From NCBI RefSeq assembly GCF_002847345.1, contig NZ_LXFV01000002.1, positions 62,001 through 126,000 of the forward strand: a stretch of 64,000 nt of DNA, given 5' to 3'. Of this stretch, positions 20,609 through 30,536 are shown piece by piece. The position numbers and the translations under genes are program-made. Source of the stretch: Pectobacterium peruviense (lineage in GTDB: Bacteria > Pseudomonadota > Gammaproteobacteria > Enterobacterales > Enterobacteriaceae). Below the pieces are notes generated by a model, which did no database searches, had not been told where the DNA came from, and worked only from the letters and a program-made list of their open reading frames with translations. Numbering within the stretch: the stretch's first letter is position 1; every line of letters starts with the position of its first letter.

Positions 20609-20890
20609 TTAGTTTTTATCCCAAGCGCAGGTGTGTTTTTAACGTTACTAGTAGAGTGTGCTGGACGGGGATAATGGGTAGATCGTAAAGACGCTGTGAA
20701 TACATCCTTGTACGCTCGGATTGCGCAGATATGAATCTCATCCCTGATGATTCACCCTACCGGGCCGTCGCAAGCGACGTTCAAAAGCGTTCCTGACGCT
20801 TTTGTCCATGGCGCAAACGCTTTACTCTTCTATCCCATTCCCCCGTTTCAGTTCCTCGGATCGCTTTTCTTGCGTCTGGGGTAGAGCCCA
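20609..20890. repeat. Intergenic stretch with tandem hairpins, probable dispersed repeat
   Basis: No gene is seen. The segment about 20690-20815 contains stacked inverted repeats. CGTCGC (20766-20771) faces GCGACG (20774-20779). CAAAAGCGT (20782-20790) faces ACGCTTTTG (20796-20804). TGAATC and GATTCA bracket a CATC/GATG core near 20730-20752. The design resembles dispersed intergenic repeats of soft-rot enterobacteria, but only one copy lies in this window, so repeat status is inferred. Confidence 0.45.
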
Positions 20891-20897
20891 TAAAAAA

Positions 20898-20927
20898 AGC
20901 GCCAATTGGTGAATACCAACTGGCGCT
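20898..20927 (-). terminator. Terminator of the fruBKA operon
   Basis: A perfect 13-bp stem, AGCGCCAATTGGT (20898-20910) and ACCAACTGGCGCT (20915-20927, one wobble/mismatch in the middle), with a GAAT loop. On the minus strand a run of seven T follows. It lies about 110 bp beyond the fruA stop. Confidence 0.85.
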
Positions 20928-21036
20928 ATCTCATCCACATCCTTGTGGTATGGCATTACGCTTTCTTCAATTTGTAGGCATGACGGTTAACTTTCCCGCC
21001 CCGCCTGCATCGTGAAATTTATAACGATAATCAGAC

Positions 21037-22728
21037 TTACGCGGCTTTCGCCAGTTGTTCATCAGAGCGCTTCAGCAAGGCGTACAGCACGCCAGCTACC
21101 GCCGTTCCCGCAATGATCGCTAACAGATAGCCGATGACCGGGGTAATCGCACCAGGAATCAACAGTACGAACAGACCACCGTGTGGTGCCATTAACTTAG
21201 CGCCCACAGCCATAGACAGTGCACCGGTCAGTGCCCCACCAATGATACAGCAAGGCAGAACGCGCATTGGATCACGCGCGGCGTAAGGAATCGCCCCTTC
21301 GGAAATAAAGCACAGGCCCAGCACAAATGCTGCTTTGCCCCCTTCACGCTCGGTCGGGTTAAATTTCTTGCTTGCCAGCACGGTTGCCAGACCCATCGCC
21401 AACGGTGGCACCATACCCGCAGCCATGACGGCGGCCATCGGTGCGTAAATCTGGCTACTGAGCAAGGTCGTGCCGAATACGTAGGCAACTTTGTTAACTG
21501 GTCCGCCCATATCCGTACACATCATCGCGCCCAGAATCGCCCCCAGAATCACCGCATTCGCCGTGCCCATGGATTGCAGCCAACCTGTCAGGCCAGTCAG
21601 GATTTTCGCAACCGGCGTACCGACGACGTAAATCATGATAAGACCAGTGATCAACGTAGCAACTAGCGGAATGATCAAGATCGGTTTTAGCGCAGTCAAA
21701 CTTTGCGGCAGAATCAGTTTATTGTTGATCGCTCTGGCAATATAACCTGCCAGGAAACCAGCGATAATCCCGCCAAGGAAGCCCGCCCCTGTACTTACCG
21801 CCAACATCCCGCCAACCAGACCCGGCGTTAAACCCGGACGATCCGCAATGGAGAAAGCGATATAGCCCGCGAGCACCGGCACCATTAGCGCAAAGGCAGA
21901 ACCACCGCCGATCTTCATCAGCGCAGCAGCCAGAGTACCTTCCTGTTTAAAGGCTTCAATACCAAAGACAAACGACAGTGCGATACACAAACCACCCGCT
22001 ACCACCATCGGCAGCATGTAAGACACGCCGGTCAACAGGTGACGATATGGGCCTGCTCCGCCTTTCTGACCAGACTCGCTCGTGCTTGCCGCGCTGGATT
22101 GTCCAGATGGCTGATACACTTTGGCCTCAGCCTGCGCCTTGTCTAACTCCTGCGCCGTCTTCTTCAATGCCAGCCCAGTCGAGGTGCGATACATCTTCTT
22201 ACCAGCAAACTTCGCCAGATCGACTTCAATATCCGCAGCGACGATCACCAGATCGGCCTGTTCCACTTCTTCTGGAGTAATCGCATTGCCCGCGCCAACG
22301 GAGCCACGTGTTTCAACCTTAACCCACCAGCCGCGTTTTTTTGCTTCGCTTTCAATCGCTTCTGCTGCCATAAACGTGTGCGCGACGCCAGTCGGGCACG
22401 CCGTTATCGCCACAATGCGCTTGGCAGCCGCGGGTTGCTGAACGGAAGCTGACGCGACAGCTTGGTACGCTGTTGCTTCAGCCTGCGCTTTCGCTAAAAA
22501 GGCTTCCGGCTGTGAAGCAGCCAGTTCGATATCACCGACATAAACCTGCTTGCCATTCAGTGCGCTGTCCGCCGCGGCGGATGCACCCAGAACGATCGCC
22601 AGTTCAGCGTCGTTAGCGTGTTCTGTAAACGTCACCCCTGCTTTCGCAGCGGCAGCGCCGAGTAGGTTCTTCACCAGTTGGCTTCTCGCCAGGCCCAGTG
22701 ATTTATCCAAAATCAGCAGCGTTTTCAT
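21037..22728 (-). CDS. fruA: PTS fructose-specific EIIB'BC component
   Basis: The inner-membrane fructose permease of the phosphotransferase system, 563 residues; it yields fructose 1-phosphate inside the cell. The order is an N-terminal EIIB' duplicate (1-about 95), the EIIB domain with phospho-cysteine motif ACPTGVAHTFMAAEAIE (Cys near 109), then a hydrophobic EIIC domain from about residue 225. Its C-terminal part contains GGPVNKVAYVFG and SEGAIPYAARDP, which are family landmarks. It is the last gene of fruBKA, 18 bp after fruK. Confidence 0.97.
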   Translation of the reverse strand: MKTLLILDKSLGLARSQLVKNLLGAAAAKAGVTFTEHANDAELAIVLGASAAADSALNGKQVYVGDIELAASQPEAFLAKAQAEATAYQAVASASVQQPAAAKRIVAITACPTGVAHTFMAAEAIESEAKKRGWWVKVETRGSVGAGNAITPEEVEQADLVIVAADIEVDLAKFAGKKMYRTSTGLALKKTAQELDKAQAEAKVYQPSGQSSAASTSESGQKGGAGPYRHLLTGVSYMLPMVVAGGLCIALSFVFGIEAFKQEGTLAAALMKIGGGSAFALMVPVLAGYIAFSIADRPGLTPGLVGGMLAVSTGAGFLGGIIAGFLAGYIARAINNKLILPQSLTALKPILIIPLVATLITGLIMIYVVGTPVAKILTGLTGWLQSMGTANAVILGAILGAMMCTDMGGPVNKVAYVFGTTLLSSQIYAPMAAVMAAGMVPPLAMGLATVLASKKFNPTEREGGKAAFVLGLCFISEGAIPYAARDPMRVLPCCIIGGALTGALSMAVGAKLMAPHGGLFVLLIPGAITPVIGYLLAIIAGTAVAGVLYALLKRSDEQLAKAA

Positions 22729-22746
22729 TGTTTGTCTCCTGCTGTA

Positions 22747-23685
22747 TCAGTTAAAGGGTTTCAGGTCGACACGCGCCATCATTGCGGCCAACTGAGGACG
22801 ATCGGTAATACCTACATTACTTTGGCTGACGGCCAGAGCCGAAACCGCCGTAGCCAAACGCAGAGTGTGCTCACTGGACTCACGCATTAATAAGCCATAA
22901 ATCAACCCCCCAACCATGGAGTCGCCCGCCCCTACCGTACTTACCACATCACAGGCCGGTGGTTTTGCCAGCCACGCGCCAGATGCATTCACCCACAGTG
23001 CGCCTTCCGCGCCCAGTGAGATCACAACGTGCGCGATACCCTGTTCACGCAGTGCGTGAGCGGCATCCACCACATCAGCCAGCGTAGGTAATTTACGCCC
23101 AGCCCATATTTCCAGCTCCCGGCGGTTTGGTTTCACCAACCAAGGAGAGGCCTTCAGTCCCGCCACCAGCGCTTCACGGCTGCTGTCGAAAATAATGCAA
23201 GGACACTGCGTGCGCAGACGAGACATCCAGTCGGTAAATGCATCAGGATCGACGCCAGCAGGCAAACTGCCGCTCACCGCGACCATGTCGAACTGCCCGA
23301 GCCAGCTCAGCGAATCATTGACGAAGCGCTGCCAATCTTGCTGTGTCACTTCAAAACCGGAAAAGTTGAAGTCAGTTACGTCACCATCTTTTTCCGTTAA
23401 TTTGACATTAATACGCGTACGTCCTGGCACAACCTGGAAACGGTTGGCAATGCCCAGCTCGCTGAACAATTGCTGAAAACCATCCTGATTGTCTTTACCC
23501 AGAAAGCCACCTACCGTGACATCAATCCCGAGATCTTTCAGCACCTTGGCAACGTTGATACCTTTACCTGCGGCGTGCAGACCCGCTGTCTGAACCAGAT
23601 TGACTTCGCCTTTCTCAACTTCCGGGCAATAGCCAACCAGATCGTAAGCTGGATTCAGGGTGATTGTGGCTACTCTCCTGCTCAT
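22747..23685 (-). CDS. fruK: 1-phosphofructokinase
   Basis: Phosphorylates fructose 1-phosphate to fructose 1,6-bisphosphate, linking fructose uptake to glycolysis. A PfkB/ribokinase-fold enzyme of 312 residues with the C-terminal signature [13 protein letters not shown] holding the catalytic Asp. The N-terminal substrate region reads [10 protein letters not shown] and [13 protein letters not shown]. Its start overlaps the fruB stop by 4 bp, which suggests coupled translation. Confidence 0.97.
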   Translation of the reverse strand: MSRRVATITLNPAYDLVGYCPEVEKGEVNLVQTAGLHAAGKGINVAKVLKDLGIDVTVGGFLGKDNQDGFQQLFSELGIANRFQVVPGRTRINVKLTEKDGDVTDFNFSGFEVTQQDWQRFVNDSLSWLGQFDMVAVSGSLPAGVDPDAFTDWMSRLRTQCPCIIFDSSREALVAGLKASPWLVKPNRRELEIWAGRKLPTLADVVDAAHALREQGIAHVVISLGAEGALWVNASGAWLAKPPACDVVSTVGAGDSMVGGLIYGLLMRESSEHTLRLATAVSALAVSQSNVGITDRPQLAAMMARVDLKPFN

Positions 23686-24815
23686 GCTGCCCCCTCGCCC
23701 AAACCGGACGTAATCGCGTCGCCAATAGCGGCAAGTGCTTGCTCCGCATCGCTACCGCTGGCGGTGAAACGCAGTTTGTGGCCTTTTTTCACGCCCAGCG
23801 CGACGACTTTCATCAGGCTGCGGCCATTTGCCGGTTTGCCTGTGCCATCCAGATTGGTCACCGTAATCTCACTGGTGAACTGTTTAACCACGTTCACCAG
23901 CATGGTGCCCGGACGAGCGTGCAGACCGTGTTCGTTACGAATGGTAAATTCTGCCGTCAGCACTTCGCTTTCTTCCGGTACGTCACTGGTCAAAAGCGCC
24001 AGCAGCGTCGGAGCATCAGCTGTCAGCAGGCGTTCCGCTTTTTGCGTAATCAGCAAGTTGCTCAGGTAATCGATAGGCGCAAAAGCCTGATCGTCAGCCG
24101 CCGCGACCGTCACCAACAAGGCCACGTTTTCACCGTCAACGCTGAAAGGCGCAGCCGGACGTGCCACCGCAGCCGCGCTGCTGAGGTTACCGACGGCGCT
24201 ATCGCTGAACCACACACCTTGTCCCAGATTCAGCGGTTTATTGCTGACGGTCGTGCTGACAAAGCTGGCATCAGCCGCACCGACCTGCTGAAGACGACCG
24301 GCGTTCAGCGCCTGAAGTGTCAGCAGATTATCGGTCGCCACATCCAGCGCAATCAACGAGGTGTCAAAACGGAATTCAGCCAATTGCTGTTCGCCCATCA
24401 GCAAGCTACGCAGCTCTTCTGCTGAGCTAGTGCTTGCCAGACGAGCCGCTACGCGATCGTCGCTCAAAACGTGAGTCAGCTGACGCAGCAAAGCCAAGTG
24501 CTCGTCAGAGCGAGCGGCAATACCTAGCACCACATAAGCGGTTTGATCTTCTCCCCAGGCGATACCCTGAGGAAACTGAAATACTTGAACACCGGTCTTC
24601 AATACCAGATCGCGGGTATCGGTTGTGCCGTGAGGGATAGCAATGCCGCTTCCCAAATAGGTAGATGTTTGCTGTTCGCGCTGTAGCATGCCGTCGACAT
24701 ACCCTGCGTTAACGCACCCGGCATCGGTCAGTGCTGAAGCAACAAGCTGGATAGCTTCCTGCTTATTACTGGCCGCTGCGCCCAAATGAATATCTTGCTG
24801 TGACAACTGGAACAT
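23682..24815 (-). CDS. fruB: Fructose-specific PTS diphosphoryl transfer protein (EIIA-HPr)
   Basis: Carries phosphate from EI through its HPr-like domain to EIIA and on to FruA. The 377-residue protein has an N-terminal EIIA domain with the phospho-histidine region [13 protein letters not shown] (about His 62). A linker domain follows, then a C-terminal FPr/HPr domain with [15 protein letters not shown]. It is the first gene of the operon. Two Cra operators lie upstream. Confidence 0.97.
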   Translation of the reverse strand: MFQLSQQDIHLGAAASNKQEAIQLVASALTDAGCVNAGYVDGMLQREQQTSTYLGSGIAIPHGTTDTRDLVLKTGVQVFQFPQGIAWGEDQTAYVVLGIAARSDEHLALLRQLTHVLSDDRVAARLASTSSAEELRSLLMGEQQLAEFRFDTSLIALDVATDNLLTLQALNAGRLQQVGAADASFVSTTVSNKPLNLGQGVWFSDSAVGNLSSAAAVARPAAPFSVDGENVALLVTVAAADDQAFAPIDYLSNLLITQKAERLLTADAPTLLALLTSDVPEESEVLTAEFTIRNEHGLHARPGTMLVNVVKQFTSEITVTNLDGTGKPANGRSLMKVVALGVKKGHKLRFTASGSDAEQALAAIGDAITSGLGEGAA

Positions 24816-24837
24816 GGCTCTCCTCTCTTGCTGAATG

Positions 24838-24852
24838 TTGAATCGTTTCAGC
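24838..24852. promoter_or_regulatory. Cra (FruR) operator, proximal
   Basis: TTGAATCGTTTCAGC differs from the Cra core TGAAACGTTTCA by one base. It lies 23 bp upstream of the fruB ATG, a position suited to repression. Confidence 0.75.
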
Positions 24853-24902
24853 TTTTATGAGAAAAAATGTGTCGATTATTAGGGCGTTTCAAAAAAAATC
24901 CC

Positions 24903-24916
24903 GCTGAAACGTTTCA
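24903..24916. promoter_or_regulatory. Cra (FruR) operator, distal
   Basis: GCTGAAACGTTTCA contains a perfect Cra palindrome TGAAACGTTTCA. A further half site (GCGTTTCAA near 24883) lies between it and the proximal operator. Fructose 1-phosphate would release Cra and induce fruBKA. The remainder of 24816-25148 holds the divergent fruB/setB promoters and no gene. Confidence 0.85.
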
Positions 24917-25148
24917 AAAGTCTCATTCTATTACGTCATTTATGCAAGCTTTCTACACTGCTGACGTAACAGAATTTTGACATAACGCACATTTTAACGT
25001 GGATAGCACACTGCCCGCCAACAAAAATCATCAAATGGCTGAAGCCGTGCTGACGAAAAATAATGAAACAAGATTTCTGTTTCATTATAAACCCGAGTAC
25101 TATGTCGCGCTCGACAGCCTCTGCCTATTTTCCAAGCGCTATCAATTT

Positions 25149-26327
25149 ATGTTCACTCCTGCAAACACAACTAGACGTCCACTTGACCTGACATCCTCAG
25201 CCTTCTTGGTTATTGCCTTTCTGACTGGAACGGCCGGTGCCCTGCAACTTCCCACACTCAGCCTCTTTCTTTCCAACGAAGTACAGGCTCGTCCTTTTAT
25301 GGTGGGCATGTTTTATACCGGCAGCGCGGTTATTGGTATCGTCGTCAGCCAAATGCTGGCAACGCGCTCGGACCGTCAAGGCGATCGTAAATCGCTGATC
25401 TTCGTCTGCTGTCTGCTAGGCGCACTGGCCTGCATGCTGTTTGCGTGGAACCGTAACTACTTTATTCTGCTTTTTATCGGCGTCTTGCTGAGCAGCTTTG
25501 GCTCAACCGCAAACCCGCAACTTTTTGCGCTGGCACGCGAGCACGCGGATAAAACCGGTCGTGAAGCGGCCATGTTCAGCTCCATCCTCCGCGCCCAAAT
25601 CTCTCTCGCTTGGGTTGTCGGCCCGCCCATCGCCTTTGCGTTGGCACTAGGATTCGGCTTCACCACAATGTATCTGACCGCCGCCGTCGTCTTTATCTTG
25701 TGCGGCATCCTGGTCAAATTCTTTCTGCCCTCCATGCCTAAAGCCGTGGAAAAAACCACCTCCACGCTGGAATCACCTCGTCGCAACCGTCGTGACACGC
25801 TGTTGCTATTCATCGCGTGTACCTTGATGTGGACCTGCAACGGGATTTACCTCATTAATATGCCGCTGTATCTGGTGCATGAGCTCCATCTGCCGGAAAA
25901 ACTGGCGGGTATCATGATGGGTGTTGCCGCTGGGCTGGAAATTCCGGTGATGCTGATTGCTGGTTACGTTGCCAAACGCTTCGGTAAGCGATTCCTGATG
26001 CGACTTGCCGTTGCATCTGGCCTGCTGTTTTTCGGTGGGTTGTTGTTCTTCAACGGAGAAGCCGCGCTGCTAGCGTTACAGGTGCTGAACGCCATTTTCA
26101 TCGGGATTCTGGCTGGAATCGGTATGCTCTACTTTCAGGATTTAATGCCTGGACAGGCAGGGGCTGCGACGACCCTGTTTACCAATACCACGCGCGTTGG
26201 CTGGATCATCTCCGGCTCGCTGGCTGGGATTGTTGCTGAAATTTGGGACTACCACGCCGTTTTCTTTTTCGCACTGCTGATGATCGTCGGTTCTATCTAT
26301 TGTATGTGGCGCATCAAAGACGTCTGA
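25149..26327 (+). CDS. setB: Sugar efflux transporter SetB
   Basis: A major-facilitator inner-membrane exporter of sugars, 392 residues, 12 predicted helices. It starts at MFTPANTT (25149), which matches E. coli SetB length; the open frame extends 50 codons upstream with an AT-rich segment that does not look coded. Conserved stretches include LSSFGSTANPQLFALAREHA, LVHELHLPEKLAGIMMG and MLYFQDLMPGQAG. It is divergent from fruBKA, as in E. coli. Confidence 0.93.
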   Translation: MFTPANTTRRPLDLTSSAFLVIAFLTGTAGALQLPTLSLFLSNEVQARPFMVGMFYTGSAVIGIVVSQMLATRSDRQGDRKSLIFVCCLLGALACMLFAWNRNYFILLFIGVLLSSFGSTANPQLFALAREHADKTGREAAMFSSILRAQISLAWVVGPPIAFALALGFGFTTMYLTAAVVFILCGILVKFFLPSMPKAVEKTTSTLESPRRNRRDTLLLFIACTLMWTCNGIYLINMPLYLVHELHLPEKLAGIMMGVAAGLEIPVMLIAGYVAKRFGKRFLMRLAVASGLLFFGGLLFFNGEAALLALQVLNAIFIGILAGIGMLYFQDLMPGQAGAATTLFTNTTRVGWIISGSLAGIVAEIWDYHAVFFFALLMIVGSIYCMWRIKDV

Positions 26328-26337
26328 GCACCGCAAT

Positions 26338-26592
26338 TCAAGGCGCGGTGTCGGCTTCCAGTTTGAGCAAGTAAATCATCGCCTCATCTCGATGGCTGAA
26401 ACACATATCCGCGCGCGGCTTTAGCCCCGCGCAAACCGCAGGTCGCAGAGGGGAATGGAATAACCCACAGCGCATCGCCTCATCAAGATGAATACAGGGT
26501 GTGTTTGCAGGTTTGCCGTGCGGCAAACCCGGCATAGGCGTTGAAATCGATGCTGCAATGCAGCAAGCACCGCAGTGGGGGCGACAGTCCAT
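26338..26592 (-). CDS. yeiW: YkgJ-family cysteine-cluster protein YeiW
   Basis: A small cytoplasmic protein of 84 residues starting at 26592 with GGAGAG upstream. Cysteines in [23 protein letters not shown] and [15 protein letters not shown] form a metal- or iron-sulfur-type cluster pattern of the UPF0153/YkgJ family. The E. coli homologue, also next to setB and yeiP, has no known function. It is convergent with setB; the 3' ends are 10 bp apart. Confidence 0.85.
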   Translation of the reverse strand: MDCRPHCGACCIAASISTPMPGLPHGKPANTPCIHLDEAMRCGLFHSPLRPAVCAGLKPRADMCFSHRDEAMIYLLKLEADTAP

Positions 26593-26678
26593 CAGTAAGC
26601 TCTCCGGTGGGCTGACAAGAGATAGGGATCGCCACGATAGCAGCCCGATAGCAAAAAACCAATCAGACCCATTCATCT

Positions 26679-26803
26679 TATACTCTAAATAATTCGAGTT
26701 TCAGGACAAAACGTATTCGTTTTGAACAACACAAAGCGTTAGCCCTTTAGGGCGAGTATTTGAACGCAGCCAACGCACATGAAATTTGAAGTATGACGAG
26801 TAT
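26679..26803. repeat. Intergenic palindromic repeat, copy B (MITE-like)
   Basis: About 125 bp related to copy A at 7359-7502. Both contain AACTCGAG/AATTCGAG near the left end, CCCTTTAGGGCGAG in the centre, and GAGTATTTGAACGCAGCCAA followed by CGCACATG. Copy B lacks about 14 bp next to the central palindrome. It lies 74 bp upstream of yeiP. Confidence 0.75.
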
Positions 26804-26876
26804 CTACTTGCCTGAATTCTCCGGCGCGAGTAACGTGTCGCCACAAAAATCACACTCCTTATAGCAGGTAATTTTT

Positions 26877-27449
26877 ATGGCAAGAGCGAACGAGATTAAA
26901 CGCGGAATGGTCGTTAACTATAACGACAAGTTATTGCTGGTAAAGGACATCGACGTCCAGAGCCCCAGCGCCCGCGGTGCCAGCACATTGTATAAAATGC
27001 GTTTTTCTGACGTCCGCACGGGTTTGAAAGTGGAAGAGCGTTTTAAAGGCGACGACATCATCGATACCATTACGCTGACGCGCCGTACCGTCACCTTCTC
27101 TTATATTGACGGCGACGAATACGTTTTTATGGATGATGAAGACTACGCGCCTTACCTCTTCAAAAAAGATCAAATAGAAGATGAATTGCTGTTTATCCCT
27201 GAAGGTGGCATGCCAGGCATTCAGGTATTAAGCTGGGACGGCCAAATCATCGCGCTGGAACTGCCACAGACGGTAGACCTTGAAATCATTGAGACGGCAC
27301 CGGGCATTAAAGGCGCGTCAGCCAGCTCACGCAACAAACCCGCCACCATGAGCACCGGTCTGGTCATCCCAGTTCCAGAATACTTGAGCGCAGGTGAAAA
27401 AATCCGCATTCACATTCCAGAACGCCGCTACATGGGCCGCGCAGACTAA
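26877..27449 (+). CDS. yeiP: Elongation factor P-like protein YeiP (EfpL)
   Basis: A 190-residue paralogue of EF-P that assists ribosomes stalled on difficult motifs. It has the three-domain EF-P layout, with N-terminal [20 protein letters not shown], the middle S1-like fold and C-terminal [14 protein letters not shown]. The tip loop reads SPSARGAS with an Arg where EF-P has its modified Lys, as in YeiP. A ribosome site (AGCAGGT) precedes the ATG. Its neighbours setB, yeiW and yeiR match E. coli. Confidence 0.96.
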   Translation: MARANEIKRGMVVNYNDKLLLVKDIDVQSPSARGASTLYKMRFSDVRTGLKVEERFKGDDIIDTITLTRRTVTFSYIDGDEYVFMDDEDYAPYLFKKDQIEDELLFIPEGGMPGIQVLSWDGQIIALELPQTVDLEIIETAPGIKGASASSRNKPATMSTGLVIPVPEYLSAGEKIRIHIPERRYMGRAD

Positions 27450-27537
27450 CAACATACCTCTGCACCATCGGCACGATACCTGTCGCCGGATGACATATCC
27501 GGCACATCTTACTCTTCCATTCACATAGGAACCTGCC

Positions 27538-28524
27538 ATGCTAACGAAAGTCAATTTGATTACGGGGTTTCTGGGTAGTGGAAAAACCACTACGATTCGC
27601 CACCTTCTGTCGCAAAAGCCTGAGGACGAAGTCTGGGCGGTGCTGGTCAATGAATTCGGCGAAGTAGGCATTGACGGCGCCTTATTGGCGGACACCGGTG
27701 CCGTCCTGAAAGAAATTCCCGGCGGCTGCATGTGCTGCGTGAACGGCCTGCCTATGCAGGTTGGTCTGAACATGCTGCTGCAACAGAAAAAACCCCATCG
27801 ATTACTCATCGAACCCACAGGGCTCGGCCACCCGAAACAAATTCTCTCATTGCTGACGAGCGACATCTATCAGCCTTGGCTGACATTGCAGGCCACACTG
27901 TGTCTGCTGGATGCGCGTCAGTTAAGCGACACACGTTACACGGAAAATGAGAATTTCCGCGATCAACTTGCCGCCGCTGACATTATTATCGCCAACAAGC
28001 GTGATACCTATGCCCCCGACGATCTCGCGGCATTACAACAATGGCAACAGGTAAGCAGCGAGGGACGACAAATTATCGAAGTCAGTCAGGGAAATGTTGA
28101 CCGACAACAGCTCGATCAACCGCGACATAACGTACGCGAATTACCTGATGGAGCCCATCACCATTCACACAAACCAACAAATGGTTTGGCCGCACTGAAA
28201 CTACCGGGTGGGCAATCCTGGCGACGCTCTCTTAATCAGGGACAGGGCTACCATGCCTGCGGTTGGATATTTGAACCTGAAACCGCTTTTGACACCGCCG
28301 CCCTGCTGGACTGGGTCCGCCTTTCCCCCGTGAACCGGGTTAAAGGGGTGATGCGTATAAAAGAAGGGACGCTCGTCGTCAACCGTCAGGGACACGATCT
28401 TCATATAGAAACGCGTTCGGCGGCACCGATTGATAGCCGTATCGAAATCATCAATGAAACGCCGGCAGAATGGAATACGTTGCAAGCCTCGCTGTTAAAG
28501 GCTCGTTTAGCTAACGTGGACTAG
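27538..28524 (+). CDS. yeiR: Zinc-binding GTPase YeiR (COG0523)
   Basis: A 328-residue cytoplasmic metal-chaperone-type GTPase. The P-loop GFLGSGKTTTIRHLLS is at residues 9-24, the family metal motif GGCMCC near 63-68, and the guanine motif NKRD near 158. A His-rich segment, DGAHHHSHK (about 205), is typical of zinc handling. The C-terminal CobW domain follows. E. coli YeiR binds zinc and is linked to growth with chelators. Confidence 0.93.
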   Translation: MLTKVNLITGFLGSGKTTTIRHLLSQKPEDEVWAVLVNEFGEVGIDGALLADTGAVLKEIPGGCMCCVNGLPMQVGLNMLLQQKKPHRLLIEPTGLGHPKQILSLLTSDIYQPWLTLQATLCLLDARQLSDTRYTENENFRDQLAAADIIIANKRDTYAPDDLAALQQWQQVSSEGRQIIEVSQGNVDRQQLDQPRHNVRELPDGAHHHSHKPTNGLAALKLPGGQSWRRSLNQGQGYHACGWIFEPETAFDTAALLDWVRLSPVNRVKGVMRIKEGTLVVNRQGHDLHIETRSAAPIDSRIEIINETPAEWNTLQASLLKARLANVD

Positions 28525-28546
28525 ACTGGAGTTTTTTCGTATTTGG

Positions 28547-29260
28547 ATGCTTTACCTTATGTCATTTGCTCGTCTTTCTTCTATTTTAGTGCTCAATGTA
28601 TTGGGTATAGGCTTGTTTTTATCCTGGTACCTGCCAGAAAATCATGGTTTTTGGCTCACGCTCGACAGTAACATCTTTTTCTATTTCAACCGTCTTTTGG
28701 TCGATAGCCCCGCATTTTTACATGTCGTCGCCATTACCAATAACAGAGCTTTTGACGGCTGTGCGCTCATTGCGATGGGATTACTATATTTGTCGTTTTA
28801 TTTGAAAGCCACTCCCACAGAGCGCCGCCGCTTGTTGATCATTGGCTTTATCATGCTGTTAACTGCCGTGGTGCTGAATCAGGCTGGACATTTACTGCCG
28901 GTTCAACACGCCAGCCCGACACTCTATTTTAGTGACGTCAACCGCGTTTCAGACTTAACGGGTATTCCTACCAAAGATGCTTCATCGGACAGTTTCCCCG
29001 GCGACCACGGCATGATGCTGATGATCTTCGCTGCCTTTATGCTCCGCTATTTTACCCGCACCGCTTTCGCTATCGGCGTGGCCATCACAATCATCTTCTC
29101 ATTGCCTCGCATCATGATCGGCGCACATTGGTTTACCGATATTGCTGTTGGTTCGCTCTCGGTTGTTCTGGTCGGCCTGAGTTGGTGGTTATTAACACCA
29201 GCAAGCGATGCCGCTATTACGCTGTTAAACCGACTATTACCTAAGAAATCGACAGTATAA
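28547..29260 (+). CDS. lpxT: Lipid A 1-diphosphate synthase (undecaprenyl-pyrophosphate phosphotransferase)
   Basis: Transfers a phosphate from undecaprenyl pyrophosphate to the 1-position of lipid A at the periplasmic face of the inner membrane. The 237-residue protein has six predicted helices and the PAP2 phosphatase motifs SFPGDHGMM and MIGAHWFTDIAVG. E. coli YeiU/LpxT is similar throughout (TNNRAFDGC, LTAVVLNQ). The start at 28547 has only a distant CTGGAG; a start four codons later (28559) is equally possible. It follows yeiR by 22 bp. Confidence 0.92.
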   Translation: MLYLMSFARLSSILVLNVLGIGLFLSWYLPENHGFWLTLDSNIFFYFNRLLVDSPAFLHVVAITNNRAFDGCALIAMGLLYLSFYLKATPTERRRLLIIGFIMLLTAVVLNQAGHLLPVQHASPTLYFSDVNRVSDLTGIPTKDASSDSFPGDHGMMLMIFAAFMLRYFTRTAFAIGVAITIIFSLPRIMIGAHWFTDIAVGSLSVVLVGLSWWLLTPASDAAITLLNRLLPKKSTV

Positions 29261-29585
29261 ATCCCTATGATTTCAGATTTTTTACATCGCCATTTTTTAG
29301 CTGAATACATCATTAAATCTTATAAATAAATTAGTTAAAACTTCTCGCAATCCTGCTGTTGTTGCGGTAGTCTCGTTCAGGTTTGCTTTTTAGCGCATAC
29401 TGAACTAGCAGCAGAAAGAGAAATAATGTGCATTCTGGCACACTTTCGCTGATGAGTATTTGGCTAGGAAGAAACTCTGATTTAGTCTGACTCTCGTTTT
29501 CGTTTGGCATTTATTATGCCCCAGTGAAATGGGGACACTACATAGCGATATTTATCGTTAAGGACAGCAAGGGAACATAACAATA
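29261..29585. other. Intergenic region upstream of mepS
   Basis: An AT-rich gap between lpxT and mepS. It presumably carries the mepS promoter and a leader of unknown length. No gene, strong hairpin or recognisable operator is seen. Confidence 0.5.
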
Positions 29586-30167
29586 ATGGTCAAGTCTCAA
29601 CCGATTCTGAGATATATCTGGCGGGCAGTGCCTGCCGTAGCGGTAGCAATGATGCTCTCCGCATGTGGAAGTAATAGTGCATATAACCATAAAGCTCAAA
29701 CTGATATGCATGCAGTTAATGATAAAGATGGTCTTTTACTGCAAGCCTCTCAGGATGAATTTGAAGCGCTGGTCCGTAACGTGGACATCAAGTCCAAGTT
29801 GCTTAACCAATATGCCAGTTGGAAAGGTGTTCGTTACCGTTTAGGCGGTGATAGTCGCCGTGGCATTGACTGCTCAGCTTTCGTTCAGCGCACCTTCCGC
29901 GAACAATTTGGCATGGATTTACCGCGTTCAACCTATGAACAGCAAGAGATGGGTCAACAAATTCAGCGCAACAAACTGCGCGTTGGCGATCTCGTTCTGT
30001 TCCGTGCAGGTTCAACCGGGCGCCACGTTGGCATTTACCTCGGCAACGATCAGTTCGTCCACGCATCAACCAGCAGTGGCGTCATTATCTCCAAAATGAC
30101 AGAAGACTACTGGAACAAGCGCTATCAAGAAGGACGCCGCGTTCTGAGTAAAGGAAAAACCAGCTAA
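29586..30167 (+). CDS. mepS: Murein DD-endopeptidase MepS (Spr), lipoprotein
   Basis: Cuts D-Ala-mDAP crosslinks to allow peptidoglycan growth; an outer-membrane lipoprotein of 193 residues. The signal peptide ends in the lipobox LSAC (Cys 27). The NlpC/P60 domain from about residue 75 has the catalytic Cys in GIDCSAFVQ, the His in GRHVGIYLG and the third His in [10 protein letters not shown]. All are intact. Confidence 0.96.
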   Translation: MVKSQPILRYIWRAVPAVAVAMMLSACGSNSAYNHKAQTDMHAVNDKDGLLLQASQDEFEALVRNVDIKSKLLNQYASWKGVRYRLGGDSRRGIDCSAFVQRTFREQFGMDLPRSTYEQQEMGQQIQRNKLRVGDLVLFRAGSTGRHVGIYLGNDQFVHASTSSGVIISKMTEDYWNKRYQEGRRVLSKGKTS

Positions 30168-30225
30168 ACAATATCTGTCCCTTGCTGTGATACTGTTTAG
30201 TTAGCCGACGAAACGAGATGACACT

Positions 30226-30252
30226 AACGCCGCTTATAACCTAAGCGGCGTT
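30226..30252 (+). terminator. Rho-independent terminator of mepS
   Basis: A perfect 11-bp stem, AACGCCGCTTA (30226-30236) and TAAGCGGCGTT (30242-30252), with a 5-nt loop and a following run of T. The remaining 280 bases to yejA hold no gene; only a small TAGGT/ACCTA inverted repeat at 30365-30379 stands out. Confidence 0.9.
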
Positions 30253-30536
30253 TTTTTATGCCTGCTCTTCCCCCGAATACCACTACGCTCCTCCCCTTCT
30301 GCGGCATATTGCGCAAAATATGACTGACTCAACAACCTGAAACATTAACAGGCCGTGATTAAGGTAGGTTTATCACCTAATTTCATGATAAAAAGAAAAC
30401 ACGTAACTTCCCGATGGGAATGTTAATTATTTCAAGAACTTTATGCCGAAGAAATCGGTATCGCCGACGTTACGGTATGGCATGTCCACACCTGTCGCCT
30501 ATCAGATAACGTCCGCTCGCAGGAGATTGCCGTCAG

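Noticed and set aside
24999..25148. A 50-codon N-terminal extension of SetB
   Set aside because: The segment is AT-rich, lacks similarity to SetB and lies in the promoter region shared with fruB; the ATG at 25149 gives the family length.
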